Source of the DNA: Companilactobacillus ginsenosidimutans
GTDB lineage: Bacteria > Bacillota > Bacilli > Lactobacillales > Lactobacillaceae
DNA: 64,000 nucleotides
Assembly (NCBI RefSeq): GCF_001050475.1
Contig: NZ_CP012034.1
Location: 2,294,001 to 2,358,000 of the forward strand
Reading direction: 5' to 3'
Under the pieces are notes generated by a model. That model was given only the letters and a program-made list of their open reading frames with translations. It ran no database searches and was not told the DNA's origin. Each line of letters opens with the position of its first letter. Position 1 is the stretch's first letter. Made by a program: the position numbers and the translations under genes. Positions 23,790-33,227 of this stretch are shown one piece after another.

Positions 23790-24264
23790 AAAAATTGTAG
23801 ATGAACGTTTACAAAAATTTCAGGGAAAGATATCAAAAGAGATTATCAATATCTTAGTGCCATTTCTTATATTAGATATCATTTATAAATCAGACATATC
23901 ACATGTTTCTTTTCAAAATTATTCAACGGAATTATACATTTTAGGTGCAATTCCAATATATATGATTTTTAGATACATAGCATCTGGTAACAGTATTGGT
24001 CATATATCCAAAATAAGTATAGTAATCTCATTATTTTCCGTTGCTGGAATCATCACAATTGTGGGTGGTGTAACAAATTTTTATAATTATGGTAGGTACT
24101 ATCAAAACGTTGGAATTGGATATTTTGTAGCAACTTTAGTAATAATGTTTATTAGCTCAGCAATTCTATCAGCCATTATCATGGCAGCAATATTCATTCC
24201 AATCAATCTACGCCAAAAGCAAATCAACAAAAAACTAGATCAAGAAGAAAATTATAATAAGTAA
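23782..24264 (+). CDS. Small integral membrane protein paired with XRE regulator
   Basis: A 160-aa protein with four hydrophobic segments (about 22-37, 47-65, 75-95 and 115-145) and a charged C-terminus. It opens with a DERLQKFQGKIS stretch like small membrane proteins (DUF6773-like) that partner XRE regulators. ATG 23782 has GGGGAGA upstream inside the regulator gene. No catalytic motif is seen and the role is unknown. An operon with the HTH gene is clear from the overlap. Confidence 0.75.
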   Translation: MAKKIVDERLQKFQGKISKEIINILVPFLILDIIYKSDISHVSFQNYSTELYILGAIPIYMIFRYIASGNSIGHISKISIVISLFSVAGIITIVGGVTNFYNYGRYYQNVGIGYFVATLVIMFISSAILSAIIMAAIFIPINLRQKQINKKLDQEENYNK

Positions 24265-24436
24265 TTTTATCCACACGTTACCAATCTATTCATATTTACG
24301 ACAAAATAATCAAGTTTAACGCCTAATATTTTTAAATTACTGACAGTAATTATTCTTCATAAGACAATTTGATTGACTATTTATCAAAACCGATTAGAAT
24401 ATCAATCAAGTTACAAATATAAAGGAGGTAAATGAT

Positions 24437-24556
24437 ATGAAATATCGTGTATTACTAAATACTGATACTCAATTGTTTACCGTAATCGACAAGAATAATA
24501 TCAATTCAAGCGCAAACGGTAAGACAATTGAAGAAGCCGTTTCTAAATTAAAATAA
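24437..24556 (+). CDS. Short ORF of 39 aa with a strong ribosome site
   Basis: AAAGGAGG at 24420-24428 is followed by ATG 24437 and a 39-codon frame starting MKYRVLLNTDTQLF and ending EEAVSKLK. The protein is hydrophilic, with no signal peptide. The optimal ribosome site and the perfect terminator at 24599 support a real gene too short for common length cut-offs. I recognise no family. Confidence 0.6.
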   Translation: MKYRVLLNTDTQLFTVIDKNNINSSANGKTIEEAVSKLK

Positions 24557-24598
24557 ACAGCTTATAGATCAATAATTATAATTAATATGAAATTTTTG

Positions 24599-24634
24599 AA
24601 AACGCCTACAAACGTTGATTTGTAGGCGTTTTTG
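24599..24634 (+). terminator. Terminator after the 39-aa ORF
   Basis: A perfect 14-bp stem (aaaacgcctacaaa with its complement) around cgttga, ending in T. Confidence 0.9.
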
Positions 24635-24648
24635 AATGCTTATAATTA

Positions 24649-24700
24649 TTGATAACTTATGAGATATATAATAAAATAATGTTATACGAGTGATATTCTC
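24649..24700 (+). promoter_or_regulatory. Promoter and palindrome upstream of WxL-like gene 1
   Basis: TTGATA (24649) and TAAAAT (24672) are 17 bases apart. Just downstream ACGAG-7-CTCGT forms an inverted repeat at 24684-24700 that could be an operator. Confidence 0.5.
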
Positions 24701-24735
24701 GTCATATTATACAAAATATATTAGGAGGAAATATT

Positions 24736-26670
24736 ATGAAGCTGAAGAAGACAAAACTATTTTTCATAGCATTATTATCTTTTTTAACGTTCGTTAGTAT
24801 TTCTAGTTCTACAAATCTTTCCAACAGCAATTCTCCTGATATTGTCCAGGCGGATGATACAACTATCACACCGCCAAATAAACCCAGTTCAGATCCTATA
24901 AAATTCTTGTTTGTGTACTGGACTTCAGGATTTACACTACAACCAGTTAATCAATATACTTATATCGGTCAACCAATTACATTATCAACTGATACTCACA
25001 TTACGTTGTTGGATGCAATTTCTTCCGTGTACTCATATAAATATCAGTGGTACCACTCAACTGATGGTTCAACGTGGGACCAACCATCGAGTATGACTAA
25101 CAAAAATGTGACGGTTGATCCGACCGAAGTTGGAACAGAATATTTCCAACAATCATATACCCGTGGAAGATTACTCTGGGGCGGAAGAAGTGGTTATTAT
25201 TCCAAATTAGCTTTCGTCACAACCTTCCCAGAACCTAAGGATGCCATTGATGTGACGGTTTCAACTGAAGATAATTACTTATTTAATAACCAAGAAAATG
25301 CCAGTGAAACATATGCGCATGCAGTGCCTGATCCTTTTGATTCCACAGCTAAACTCAGTTGGTCAATAGATAATACTGATTTAGCAACAATTGACAGCAC
25401 GACTGGACTCATCACCGCCAACACCAACGGAGTCTCGGGAAAACTGACAGTCGTTGGTACATTAACCAATAGTGATGGTGGAAAAATTCAAGGAACAACA
25501 ACTGTTGATATCGGTGGTGGATTAGATGATCAAGAAGTTGATGAAGGTAAGACGGCAGACTTTGAAGTGCGAGGTACGTTTGACAAAGCACCGGATTCAG
25601 TTACATGGCACAAAGTTGTCAATGGTAAGGATTCGGTAATTTCTGGAGCATCTGGTCTCAGCTACACAACTCCCGAAACAGTCTACACAGATGACGGAAC
25701 TAAGTTTTACGCAGTCATCAAGGTAACTGAAAATGATCAAAATGGTTCACCACAAACCAATACAATTACCACAAATCAAGCTAATTTAAAGGTTATCCCA
25801 AATGTGATACCGAAAGTTATTATCAAAAGTAACGTCTACAACAATAGTTATGACAACCACAATGCAGATGATACAGAGGTATTCAGTGTGATTTCCGGTG
25901 ATGAATTAGTAATCAAGGGAAGCTTTTCCGATGAAAATGTTAATACTGAGATGACTCACGCAGGGCTAAAAATTAAGTTGCCAGCAAATATGAATCCAAC
26001 GAGTGCCAAGCTTGATGGTGAGGAAACTGATCAATATACAACCACGCGTGACCCAGATGATTCAAATATGAATTATTTAACTTTCATTGAAATCGATATG
26101 CAAAAAAATAATTCACACACATTTGAAATCACAGTTCCAGCTGAAGATAACGACAACCTAGTTTTAACTACAGCTCCGACCGTAGTTGGCGCTAACGCTG
26201 CGGGAGATGATTTACCAAATATATATCAAGGAAACACATTGACTATCAATTTTACGGACGATGATTTACAACTGGACGCACATGACGTGGACTACGGAAC
26301 TCTGAAATATTCCAACGTTGGAACACCAGTGAAAGGTACAATTGATGGACAGGATAGTGCCGATATACTAAGTGTTACAGATAACCGCCGAAATAAAGAT
26401 CCAAAACAAATTCTTTTGTCTCAGGACAATCCATTCACATCCGATGAAGGCGAATTGGCATCAGAATTGAGATATTACAATCCTGACGGAACTTATCAGC
26501 TAATGAGTGATCAAGCAGCAATAATCCACAAATCTAACCAAGGTGATACAGTGGGATCACTAATAAATGATTATAATGTCGGATTGAGATTGTTTATCTA
26601 TCACGGAAGTATCAAGTACACAGACTACAAAACAACATTGCTATGGACAGTGAAAGACGCACCAGCATAA
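24736..26670 (+). CDS. WxL-like secreted surface protein, paralogue 1
   Basis: A 644-aa exported protein. A signal peptide covers about residues 1-38 (cleavage near VQADD). A domain with FTLQPVNQYTYIG follows, then a Big_2-like bacterial Ig repeat (about 205-260: SWSIDNTDLATIDSTTGLI). A second Ig-like region (DDQEVDEGKTADFEV) comes next, then a C-terminal WxL-like domain ending YKTTLLWTVKDAP. That end fits the distal WxL motif Y-x3-L-x-W-x-L/V-x3-P. The proximal W-x-L that normally follows VTDNR is missing (here RNKDPKQILL). It has no LPxTG motif. WxL domains bind peptidoglycan non-covalently. AGGAGG lies upstream. Confidence 0.8.
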   Translation: MKLKKTKLFFIALLSFLTFVSISSSTNLSNSNSPDIVQADDTTITPPNKPSSDPIKFLFVYWTSGFTLQPVNQYTYIGQPITLSTDTHITLLDAISSVYSYKYQWYHSTDGSTWDQPSSMTNKNVTVDPTEVGTEYFQQSYTRGRLLWGGRSGYYSKLAFVTTFPEPKDAIDVTVSTEDNYLFNNQENASETYAHAVPDPFDSTAKLSWSIDNTDLATIDSTTGLITANTNGVSGKLTVVGTLTNSDGGKIQGTTTVDIGGGLDDQEVDEGKTADFEVRGTFDKAPDSVTWHKVVNGKDSVISGASGLSYTTPETVYTDDGTKFYAVIKVTENDQNGSPQTNTITTNQANLKVIPNVIPKVIIKSNVYNNSYDNHNADDTEVFSVISGDELVIKGSFSDENVNTEMTHAGLKIKLPANMNPTSAKLDGEETDQYTTTRDPDDSNMNYLTFIEIDMQKNNSHTFEITVPAEDNDNLVLTTAPTVVGANAAGDDLPNIYQGNTLTINFTDDDLQLDAHDVDYGTLKYSNVGTPVKGTIDGQDSADILSVTDNRRNKDPKQILLSQDNPFTSDEGELASELRYYNPDGTYQLMSDQAAIIHKSNQGDTVGSLINDYNVGLRLFIYHGSIKYTDYKTTLLWTVKDAPA

Positions 26671-26682
26671 GCAAATAAAAGC

Positions 26683-26710
26683 CGTTGGAACAGTATCCAA
26701 CGTTTTTTTT
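26683..26710 (+). terminator. Terminator after WxL-like gene 1
   Basis: Stem cgttgga/tccaacg with loop acagta and eight T. Confidence 0.88.
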
Positions 26711-26774
26711 GATACAAAAATGATTATTTATTGCAAAAATTGACTTAATACATTAAAATTTAATTTTACAAATA

Positions 26775-26802
26775 TTAACAAATCAGTGTCATGTGGTAAA
26801 AT
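26775..26802 (+). promoter_or_regulatory. Promoter of WxL-like gene 2
   Basis: TTAACA (26775) and TAAAAT (26797) are 16 bases apart, with GGGAGG before the start codon. Confidence 0.5.
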
Positions 26803-26830
26803 AAAGTATTAAAGGGAGGGGTGTGTTGTG

Positions 26831-28726
26831 ATGAATAATAAAAAACTAAAATACATACTAGCAGCACTATTGACAGTTCTATTAGTGTTCGGTATTTCAG
26901 GTAAACATGATGATGCACCTACATCTCAAAACGTTGCGGATGCTGCAACTAAGGTTCCAGGTAAGGGTAGTCCGAGTGCAACACCAATTGGATTATTTGG
27001 TATTTATATGAATACTGGATTCAGTTTGCAACCGACGGATCAGTATACTTATGTTGATAACCCTAAAACGTTAACCACAGCGACAGCTCATTCAGTTTTG
27101 GATATCCTCAATGTTTTAGGCAATGACCATTTTCAGTGGTATCAATCTACAAATAATGGTGTTACTTGGACACCAGTTACAAATGGAAAGACTGCAAATT
27201 TAACAGTAACCCCAACCCAGACTGGAACTGTATATTACCAACAATCATTTGAGTACTATTTGATTCCGCCTGTCTTTTTACACTCATATTATTATTCTAA
27301 TGTTGTTGCAGTTCAAACACTGCCCGATCCAATTAACGCAACAGCATTAAATGTAACTACTGATGATAATTATCTATATAATAATCAGTCAACTTCTGCG
27401 ACGACCCATGCTCACGCAACACCAACTCCTGCAAATTCAACAGGTACATTGCAATGGTCAATTGATAACAATAATTTAGCAACAATTGACCCAACGACCG
27501 GTGAAATCACAGCAAATACTAAAGGCTTATCTGGTACTGTTAAAGTTACAGGTACTATGATAAATTACAAAGCTGATCCAGTTACTGCTTCCACTAATGT
27601 TGAAATCGGTGGTGGATTAAATGATCAAACTGTTGATCAAGGTAAGACTGCAACGTTTAACATCAAAGGTAATTTCGGTGCCACTCCAGATTCAATTGTT
27701 TGGCATAAAGTGGACACAAATAACAAGGATACTGTTATCTCAAGCGGAACAAGTAGCTCATATACAACTCCTGCAACAACAGTCGCTGATTCAGGTACGA
27801 AATATTACGCGGTGATTAAAGCAACGGTTGATGGTCACTTAAATACTATTACAACAAATAAAGCTAATTTAAATGTGAACGTTGATAGAACTCCGAAAGT
27901 CATAATTTCAAGCAAGATGGAAAATCTTACGAATAACGACGGAAACACAGACCATGAATTAACCAACGTTATGGCAGGAGATCAAGCTAAAATTTCCGGA
28001 ACAATAAATGATGAGAATGCTGATTCCAATCTAGCTAATGGTACATTTTCACTAACTATGCCAGGTGATATTTCCAATACCACTTTGTACATTGACGGTA
28101 AAGAATATAACTATGGTATGCCGGTTCCTGATGGAAATGGAAATGCAGCAATTACTGCTAAAAATATCGATTTTACATCACAAAAACAACATACATTTGA
28201 ACTAGATTTCACATCAAACACTGCAACAAATAAGCAATTTACAACCACTGCTCAATTATCTGGAAAAGACTCTAGTGGCAATGCATTGGATACGTACAAT
28301 GGTGAAGGATTAACTCTTGATTTCATTGATGGATTACTTCATGCTGACGCAAATAATGTTAATTTTGGAACTCTGACGTACGGCGATGTTGGTGACCAAG
28401 TTAACGGAACAATTGACGGTAACTACTTACTTAACGTGACAGACAATAGACGTGATAAGAATGCGCAAGTTATTACGTTAAGACAAAATGCTCCATTCAA
28501 TAATGGTAGTCATGATTTAGCCGCAATATTGAGCTTTGATAACAACGGCGAAATGACACAATTGAATACAGCTGATCAACAAATTTCAAGCACACAAGAT
28601 GATGTATCAGTTCCTTCCATTGGTCCAAATAATTCTCAAACATTAAAATTACAATTATCAAACGCTGCAATTCAAGTTGGTAATTATACAACTACACTCG
28701 ATTGGACGATTACTTCAGCACCATAG
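26831..28726 (+). CDS. WxL-like secreted surface protein, paralogue 2
   Basis: A 631-aa homologue of the preceding gene, colinear throughout. It has a signal peptide (cleavage near VADAA), the GFSLQPTDQYTYV block, a Big_2-like repeat (WSIDNNNLATIDPTTGEI), an Ig-like block opening GGGLNDQTVDQGKTATF and a degenerate WxL domain with LNVTDNRRDKNAQ and the end YTTTLDWTITSAP. The proximal W-x-L is absent here too. The ATG at 26831 and a GTG at 26828 are both possible behind GGGAGG. It has its own promoter and terminator, so each paralogue is a separate unit. Confidence 0.8.
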   Translation: MNNKKLKYILAALLTVLLVFGISGKHDDAPTSQNVADAATKVPGKGSPSATPIGLFGIYMNTGFSLQPTDQYTYVDNPKTLTTATAHSVLDILNVLGNDHFQWYQSTNNGVTWTPVTNGKTANLTVTPTQTGTVYYQQSFEYYLIPPVFLHSYYYSNVVAVQTLPDPINATALNVTTDDNYLYNNQSTSATTHAHATPTPANSTGTLQWSIDNNNLATIDPTTGEITANTKGLSGTVKVTGTMINYKADPVTASTNVEIGGGLNDQTVDQGKTATFNIKGNFGATPDSIVWHKVDTNNKDTVISSGTSSSYTTPATTVADSGTKYYAVIKATVDGHLNTITTNKANLNVNVDRTPKVIISSKMENLTNNDGNTDHELTNVMAGDQAKISGTINDENADSNLANGTFSLTMPGDISNTTLYIDGKEYNYGMPVPDGNGNAAITAKNIDFTSQKQHTFELDFTSNTATNKQFTTTAQLSGKDSSGNALDTYNGEGLTLDFIDGLLHADANNVNFGTLTYGDVGDQVNGTIDGNYLLNVTDNRRDKNAQVITLRQNAPFNNGSHDLAAILSFDNNGEMTQLNTADQQISSTQDDVSVPSIGPNNSQTLKLQLSNAAIQVGNYTTTLDWTITSAP

Positions 28727-28733
28727 AAATGCA

Positions 28734-28776
28734 AAATACCTTCATTGACTGAAAAGTCAGTGAAGGTATTTTTTTG
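28734..28776 (+). terminator. Terminator after WxL-like gene 2
   Basis: Imperfect 16-bp stem (aataccttcattgact with agtcagtgaaggtatt) around GAAA, then seven T. Confidence 0.88.
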
Positions 28777-29027
28777 TTGAAATTTATTTTTATGAATTTA
28801 AATTTTAATAGGTAAATCAAATATGTGAACATATCAGAAAAAATATTGAAGTAAGAATCCTTATTGTACAAATGAATCCGTATTAGTTCGATGTTAATAC
28901 ATATTAATGAACAATGTGATATGCAATCCACTATGTATAAGTTTATATATATTAGTTCAATTAGAAAAGAGTGTGATGTAATATGTTGATACTGATATCA
29001 ATATATTTTCTATGAGGGGATGGAAAA
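28777..29027 (+). promoter_or_regulatory. AT-rich gap with promoter of WxL-like gene 3
   Basis: About 250 bases of AT-rich DNA without a credible gene. TTCAAT (28956) and TAATAT (28979) 17 bases apart make the best promoter. TGATATCA near 28992 is a small palindrome. GAGGGG lies before the ATG. Confidence 0.4.
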
Positions 29028-30929
29028 ATGATTATCGTTAATAAATTATTCATTACATTACTCATATCGAATCTAGTCATTTTTGGCGTTGTTTTGGTAA
29101 AACAAGCTTTACCGGTCAAGGCTGATGTAATTTCTCAACCGGAATCCACTGCAAACCCATATTATCAGAAACCATCTGAGTATATACCATACTCTCAGTT
29201 ATCTGGATTTAGTACTCAACCACATGACATGAATACTTTTTTGAATAATAGTGTGGATATTAAACCAAAATTTGATTTAACTTTCTTGGATAGAGCTGGA
29301 CATACAAAAACTACGTATCAATGGTACGAGTCAAAAGATAAATATAATTGGAAACCTATGATGGGTCAGAATGATATTAACCTTTCAGTCACACCAAAAT
29401 CAACAGGGATAATGTATTATCAGCTGGAGCTTACTAATTACTATCATGTAATGTTCATTGTAGATCGAAGTGTTTCTTTTTATACTAATGTTGTTAAGGT
29501 CAGAACTTCTTCAGTGCCAATTAGTGCAACTTCTGCTGAAGTAAAATTTGATAGTAATTATTTGTATAATCAGCCTAATGTTCATTCTGTTAGTCATGCT
29601 GTTGCTGAGTTACAACCAAGTGGAGCAGTGGCAAATCTGGTCTCGTGGGAGATTGACAAAGAAAGGCTTGCAACAATTAATGCGTCAACTGGGGAGATAA
29701 CTGCAAACAATGATGGGCAAACTGGCCGTGCTACCGTCACAGTAAGATATATTAATAACTCGGGAGATACAATCATTGGCAAAAACGATATTTTTGTTGG
29801 AGGTGGGTTGGACGATCAAACCGTAAAACAGTTCCAGCCTGTAACTTTCAGAATCCATTGGAATCCGGAAAATCCACCTGATTCAATAAAATGGTATAAA
29901 ATACTTCCAAATAGTAAGGATGGAAAGGAAATTCCGATTTCTAATGATGATAATCTTGATTTTTCTCAATCGGATATCCAACTTTCTGACGATGGGACGG
30001 AGTATTATGCAATAATGACATTTTCGAAACCAAATTCAGATACTCCTGCACTACAAATAACAACAAATAAAGCAAAAGTACATGTTGTACAACGCAATCC
30101 TTTAGAAGTGTTTATTAGAGATCTTCAGCAAGGGGAAATATCTGGACAATTCGAACAACAAACAGTAAATAACGTTTCAGAAGGAGATAAATTATCAATT
30201 AATGGAACGATTTTAAAAGGAAACACAGACGGAGGAATGTTATATTTTAAAATTCCATTGCTGAGCAAAAATGTGATATTGAGGATTAATGGGGAAAAAG
30301 TAAAACCTAAAAGTGGAAATATTGTTGATCAAAAATATTCATATGTTCGTTTAGACGATATTAAATTTGGAGAAAATCATTATTTAAATTTTGAGTTAGA
30401 GTTCATTCCAATATATAAATCACTGGCTAAATTTAAGCCGTTTGTACAATTTTATCGAGATCGATCTTTCGAAAAAGAATTAATGATTAATTTTTCTAAA
30501 AATCAAGATAATGAGATTACTAATTCGATTAACATAAGTCCCAAAGACTTTAATTTTGGTCGTGCTATATCGGATTCGAAAAATCAGCTTCTTGAGTGCG
30601 AACACAGTGGGGATATATTTGAGGGAGTTTCAATATCTGACTCAAGGATTAAACGTTCATATACAAGACTGATGGTTAAGGAAAAAACACCATTTCACAA
30701 GGGAAGCACTAGTCTTAATACGGAATTAAAGTTTTTCGGGGATAATGGTGAAATTAAAAGTCAGGAAACTGATGGGGATTTGGAAGTTGAACATTCAGAA
30801 GCAAATATCCCCCTCAGTTCTCTCAAATGGAAGAAAGGGCAGGGATTAAAATTACTATTGCATGATAATAAAATGTCAACGGGTACATATTCTGCTCAGC
30901 TAGAATGGACCATAACTGAAGGTCCATAA
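29028..30929 (+). CDS. WxL-like secreted surface protein, paralogue 3 (most diverged)
   Basis: A 633-aa protein with the same plan as its two upstream neighbours: signal peptide (cleavage near VKADV), a QPHDMNTF block, an Ig-like repeat (WEIDKERLATINASTGEI), a GGGLDDQTVKQFQPVTF block and the end YSAQLEWTITEGP, fitting the distal WxL motif. The VTDNR box has become ISDSR and no proximal tryptophan remains. Its sequence is more AT-rich and clearly more diverged than paralogues 1 and 2, which suggests an older duplication or separate origin. No sortase motif. Confidence 0.78.
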   Translation: MIIVNKLFITLLISNLVIFGVVLVKQALPVKADVISQPESTANPYYQKPSEYIPYSQLSGFSTQPHDMNTFLNNSVDIKPKFDLTFLDRAGHTKTTYQWYESKDKYNWKPMMGQNDINLSVTPKSTGIMYYQLELTNYYHVMFIVDRSVSFYTNVVKVRTSSVPISATSAEVKFDSNYLYNQPNVHSVSHAVAELQPSGAVANLVSWEIDKERLATINASTGEITANNDGQTGRATVTVRYINNSGDTIIGKNDIFVGGGLDDQTVKQFQPVTFRIHWNPENPPDSIKWYKILPNSKDGKEIPISNDDNLDFSQSDIQLSDDGTEYYAIMTFSKPNSDTPALQITTNKAKVHVVQRNPLEVFIRDLQQGEISGQFEQQTVNNVSEGDKLSINGTILKGNTDGGMLYFKIPLLSKNVILRINGEKVKPKSGNIVDQKYSYVRLDDIKFGENHYLNFELEFIPIYKSLAKFKPFVQFYRDRSFEKELMINFSKNQDNEITNSINISPKDFNFGRAISDSKNQLLECEHSGDIFEGVSISDSRIKRSYTRLMVKEKTPFHKGSTSLNTELKFFGDNGEIKSQETDGDLEVEHSEANIPLSSLKWKKGQGLKLLLHDNKMSTGTYSAQLEWTITEGP

Positions 30930-30930
30930 A

Positions 30931-30972
30931 AAAAGTCGATGACATCTCACTTTGAGAGTCATCGACTTTTAA
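30931..30972. terminator. Bidirectional terminator between WxL-like gene 3 and pgpA
   Basis: A 13-bp stem (aaaagtcgatgac with gtcatcgactttt) plus an inner TCTCA/TGAGA pair serves both converging genes. Confidence 0.88.
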
Positions 30973-30978
30973 TTTGTT

Positions 30979-31509
30979 TTAATCCAATTCACCAGTAGCG
31001 AAGTAATCTGCTACCTTAGTTTCATTATGTGCTAACCACCCACAAGCTGCGGCGGCAATTGCACCAACTAAGTCATCAAGGAAAACATTTATTTTCCCAG
31101 TAGACTTATCATTTAGTTTACCTAAAATTCCGTGTTTTAGTTTATCAACGTAACCATAGTTAGTAACAGAAACTGATCCGTATAAGCTCGACAAGGTGAT
31201 GGCGAGATTTTCGTCGACACCATAAGTTGATTCATCGGTTTTCATGATTCGTTGCATTGGCGAGGAAAGGAGACCTTTCTCAGCTAAAATATCTAATTCG
31301 ATTCCGGTCATGATTGCATTTTGAGCTTCTCGTTTGTGAAGTACTTTCTTGATAGCGTAGATGGCCAATGTTTGATCCAGGCCATGGACGTATTCTTTTT
31401 CCAAAAACATGACTATCTCTGCGATGTCTTCCATTTTCACACCACGTTGATTTAAGTTTCTGACGATGTGATTATAATATTGTTCATCCATTTCAATTGG
31501 TGATGGCAT
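30979..31509 (-). CDS. pgpA: Phosphatidylglycerophosphatase A-like protein (YutG type)
   Basis: A 176-aa protein of the Gram-positive PgpA/YutG family that dephosphorylates phosphatidylglycerophosphate to phosphatidylglycerol. The conserved C-terminal block NVFLDDLVGAIAAAACGWLA holds the paired aspartates, and YGVDENLAITLSSLYGS holds an earlier conserved glutamate region. GAGGG lies before the ATG. It is a single-gene unit. Phospholipid synthesis is normally a core function, which argues against the whole surrounding segment being a recent mobile island. Confidence 0.85.
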   Translation of the reverse strand: MPSPIEMDEQYYNHIVRNLNQRGVKMEDIAEIVMFLEKEYVHGLDQTLAIYAIKKVLHKREAQNAIMTGIELDILAEKGLLSSPMQRIMKTDESTYGVDENLAITLSSLYGSVSVTNYGYVDKLKHGILGKLNDKSTGKINVFLDDLVGAIAAAACGWLAHNETKVADYFATGELD

Positions 31510-31641
31510 ATAGTTTCCCTCATTTCCTCAAAATTTAGCTTGAATAACATATCAGATGCATCCATCTAAAATCAAATTTTTAATCCTTTATAGAAAAGGT
31601 GAATTTGGTTTAAAATAATACTTATATACAGGAGGGTGCAG

Positions 31642-32088
31642 ATGACTTTTTATTCTTATGATTACTTGGTACAACAAAATTCGACTCCCAATGTGGTTTT
31701 TATAACTGTGACGATAATATTAGTGGCGGCACTATTATTCACTGGATATCGTTATATCCGAAATCGAGCTGATAACAAATATCGTGATTTGTTCATAATT
31801 TTTGTCATGGGTGCGGCACTATTTATCGGTATTAATTATAACAACTATGAAAAACAATTGGACATTAGTAACAAAACCAATCAAACTTTAACACTTATGC
31901 GCTCAGTTGCTAAGGTTAAAAATGTTTCGGTGAAAAAGCTTTATTCAAATACATCGACTCCTGCTGAGGGGATGTTGATTAAGAACGGTAAATATTATTA
32001 TCGCGTGAGTTTCGATAATAATCAAAATAGTTATACTTTGACGAATGCTAATATTTTAAATACTAAGACCGTAAATTTACAAAAGTAG
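31642..32088 (+). CDS. DUF3290 family membrane protein
   Basis: A 148-aa protein opening MTFYSYDYLVQQ, typical of DUF3290, with two membrane segments (about 18-35 and 50-64) and an extracytoplasmic C-terminal domain. GGAGGG lies 6 bases before ATG 31642. It is 10 bases upstream of a DUF421 gene, the usual partner. Function unknown. Confidence 0.85.
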   Translation: MTFYSYDYLVQQNSTPNVVFITVTIILVAALLFTGYRYIRNRADNKYRDLFIIFVMGAALFIGINYNNYEKQLDISNKTNQTLTLMRSVAKVKNVSVKKLYSNTSTPAEGMLIKNGKYYYRVSFDNNQNSYTLTNANILNTKTVNLQK

Positions 32089-32098
32089 AGGGGAAATA

Positions 32099-32728
32099 GT
32101 GGAACTATCATACGCTGATTTGGCTCTAAAATTAGTCATAGGCTTCTTTTTCATGGTTATCCAGATAAACTTACTGGGTAAGGGTAATTTGGCTCCTACA
32201 AACGCTATGGATGCTGTCCAAAACTATGTATTAGGTGGAATTGTTGGTGGTATGATCTATAATCAACAAATATCACTCCTACAATTTTCGATGGTATTAC
32301 TAATTTGGACATTGATTGTTTTCGTAGCTAAATTTTTGACTAACCACAATAATTTTTTCAAAAGAATAATCGATGGATCACCTAAACAGATCGTCACCAA
32401 TGGACATATCAATGTCGATCTTGCTTTAAAGAGTGGGTTATCTGCCAGTGATTTGTCATTTAAACTCCGTCAATCTGGAGTTACTGATATTAGGGATGTT
32501 AAGCGTGCTGTGTTCGAGCAAAATGGACAGTTAACAATAGTTATGAGAAATGAAGCTAATATTAAATATCCAATCGTGCTTGATGGAAAGGTTAATCAAG
32601 ATGAACTGGATATTTTAGAAAAAGACCAAGAATGGGTTGAGCACAAACTTGCTGAGAATCATTTAAAGCTATCCGAAGTTTACTTAGCAACGTATATCAA
32701 CGGGAAAGTTACCGCTTACAAATATTAA
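32099..32728 (+). CDS. DUF421 family membrane protein (YetF/YrbG-like)
   Basis: A 209-aa protein with three N-terminal membrane segments and a cytosolic DUF421 domain (about residues 90-165, with GLSASDLSFKLRQSGV and the VKRAVFEQNGQLTI strand pair). It starts at GTG 32099 behind GAGGGGA. It forms an operon with the DUF3290 gene, a pairing seen widely in lactobacilli. Function unknown; some relatives are linked to stress and sporulation. Confidence 0.88.
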   Translation: MELSYADLALKLVIGFFFMVIQINLLGKGNLAPTNAMDAVQNYVLGGIVGGMIYNQQISLLQFSMVLLIWTLIVFVAKFLTNHNNFFKRIIDGSPKQIVTNGHINVDLALKSGLSASDLSFKLRQSGVTDIRDVKRAVFEQNGQLTIVMRNEANIKYPIVLDGKVNQDELDILEKDQEWVEHKLAENHLKLSEVYLATYINGKVTAYKY

Positions 32729-32784
32729 TCTGTAACTACTGATTTATTGATTAATCTATAATATAATCTAGTTGAGGTGATTTT

Positions 32785-33141
32785 ATGAAAAAAACGCTAA
32801 GGATGATCTTAACTAGCAGTATTGTTGGATTAGGCTTGTTTTCAACATTAGGTTTCACAGCTCCAATTGCCCAAGCAGCAACAACCGATACAACTACACA
32901 GTATCAATTGCCACATGCTGTTCAAATTGAGACTGGTAATTTCTACTACGAAATTTCGAAACCAATCGGATTCCAAACACTTGAAGGTATCAGTCCATTG
33001 ATGTTGATTAACCCAGATGGAATCATCAGGAATTCTAAAGTACGTGTAACAATGAGTGACGGCACAGTTCTTCTTCAATATGGTAACGAAAATGCGTACT
33101 ATGTTGATCAAAGCCAAGTTACAGTATTTCAATTAAAATAA
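32785..33141 (+). CDS. Small secreted protein, unknown function
   Basis: A 118-aa protein with a clear signal peptide (cleavage after AQAA near residue 32) and a mature part of about 85 residues rich in beta-type sequence, including SKVRVTMSDGTVLLQYGNENAYYVD in two parts. It contains no cysteines and no anchor. GAGGTGAT precedes the ATG, and a short GC hairpin with seven T follows at 33153. I do not recognise a family. Confidence 0.75.
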   Translation: MKKTLRMILTSSIVGLGLFSTLGFTAPIAQAATTDTTTQYQLPHAVQIETGNFYYEISKPIGFQTLEGISPLMLINPDGIIRNSKVRVTMSDGTVLLQYGNENAYYVDQSQVTVFQLK

Positions 33142-33149
33142 AATATTTA

Positions 33150-33178
33150 TAAAAAGCCGCCATGTGCGGTTTTTTTGT
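33150..33178 (+). terminator. Terminator after the small secreted protein gene
   Basis: Short GCCGC/GCGGT stem with a run of seven T. Confidence 0.65.
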
Positions 33179-33227
33179 TGGTAATTCTAGTATGATAATC
33201 AACATAGTATTGAAGTGAGGGATAGTT

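Noticed and set aside
24736..30929. Classical WxL gene cluster
   Set aside because: No DUF916/DUF3324 protein or small LPxTG protein is present, and the proximal WxL motif is absent, so the usual cluster label is not used.
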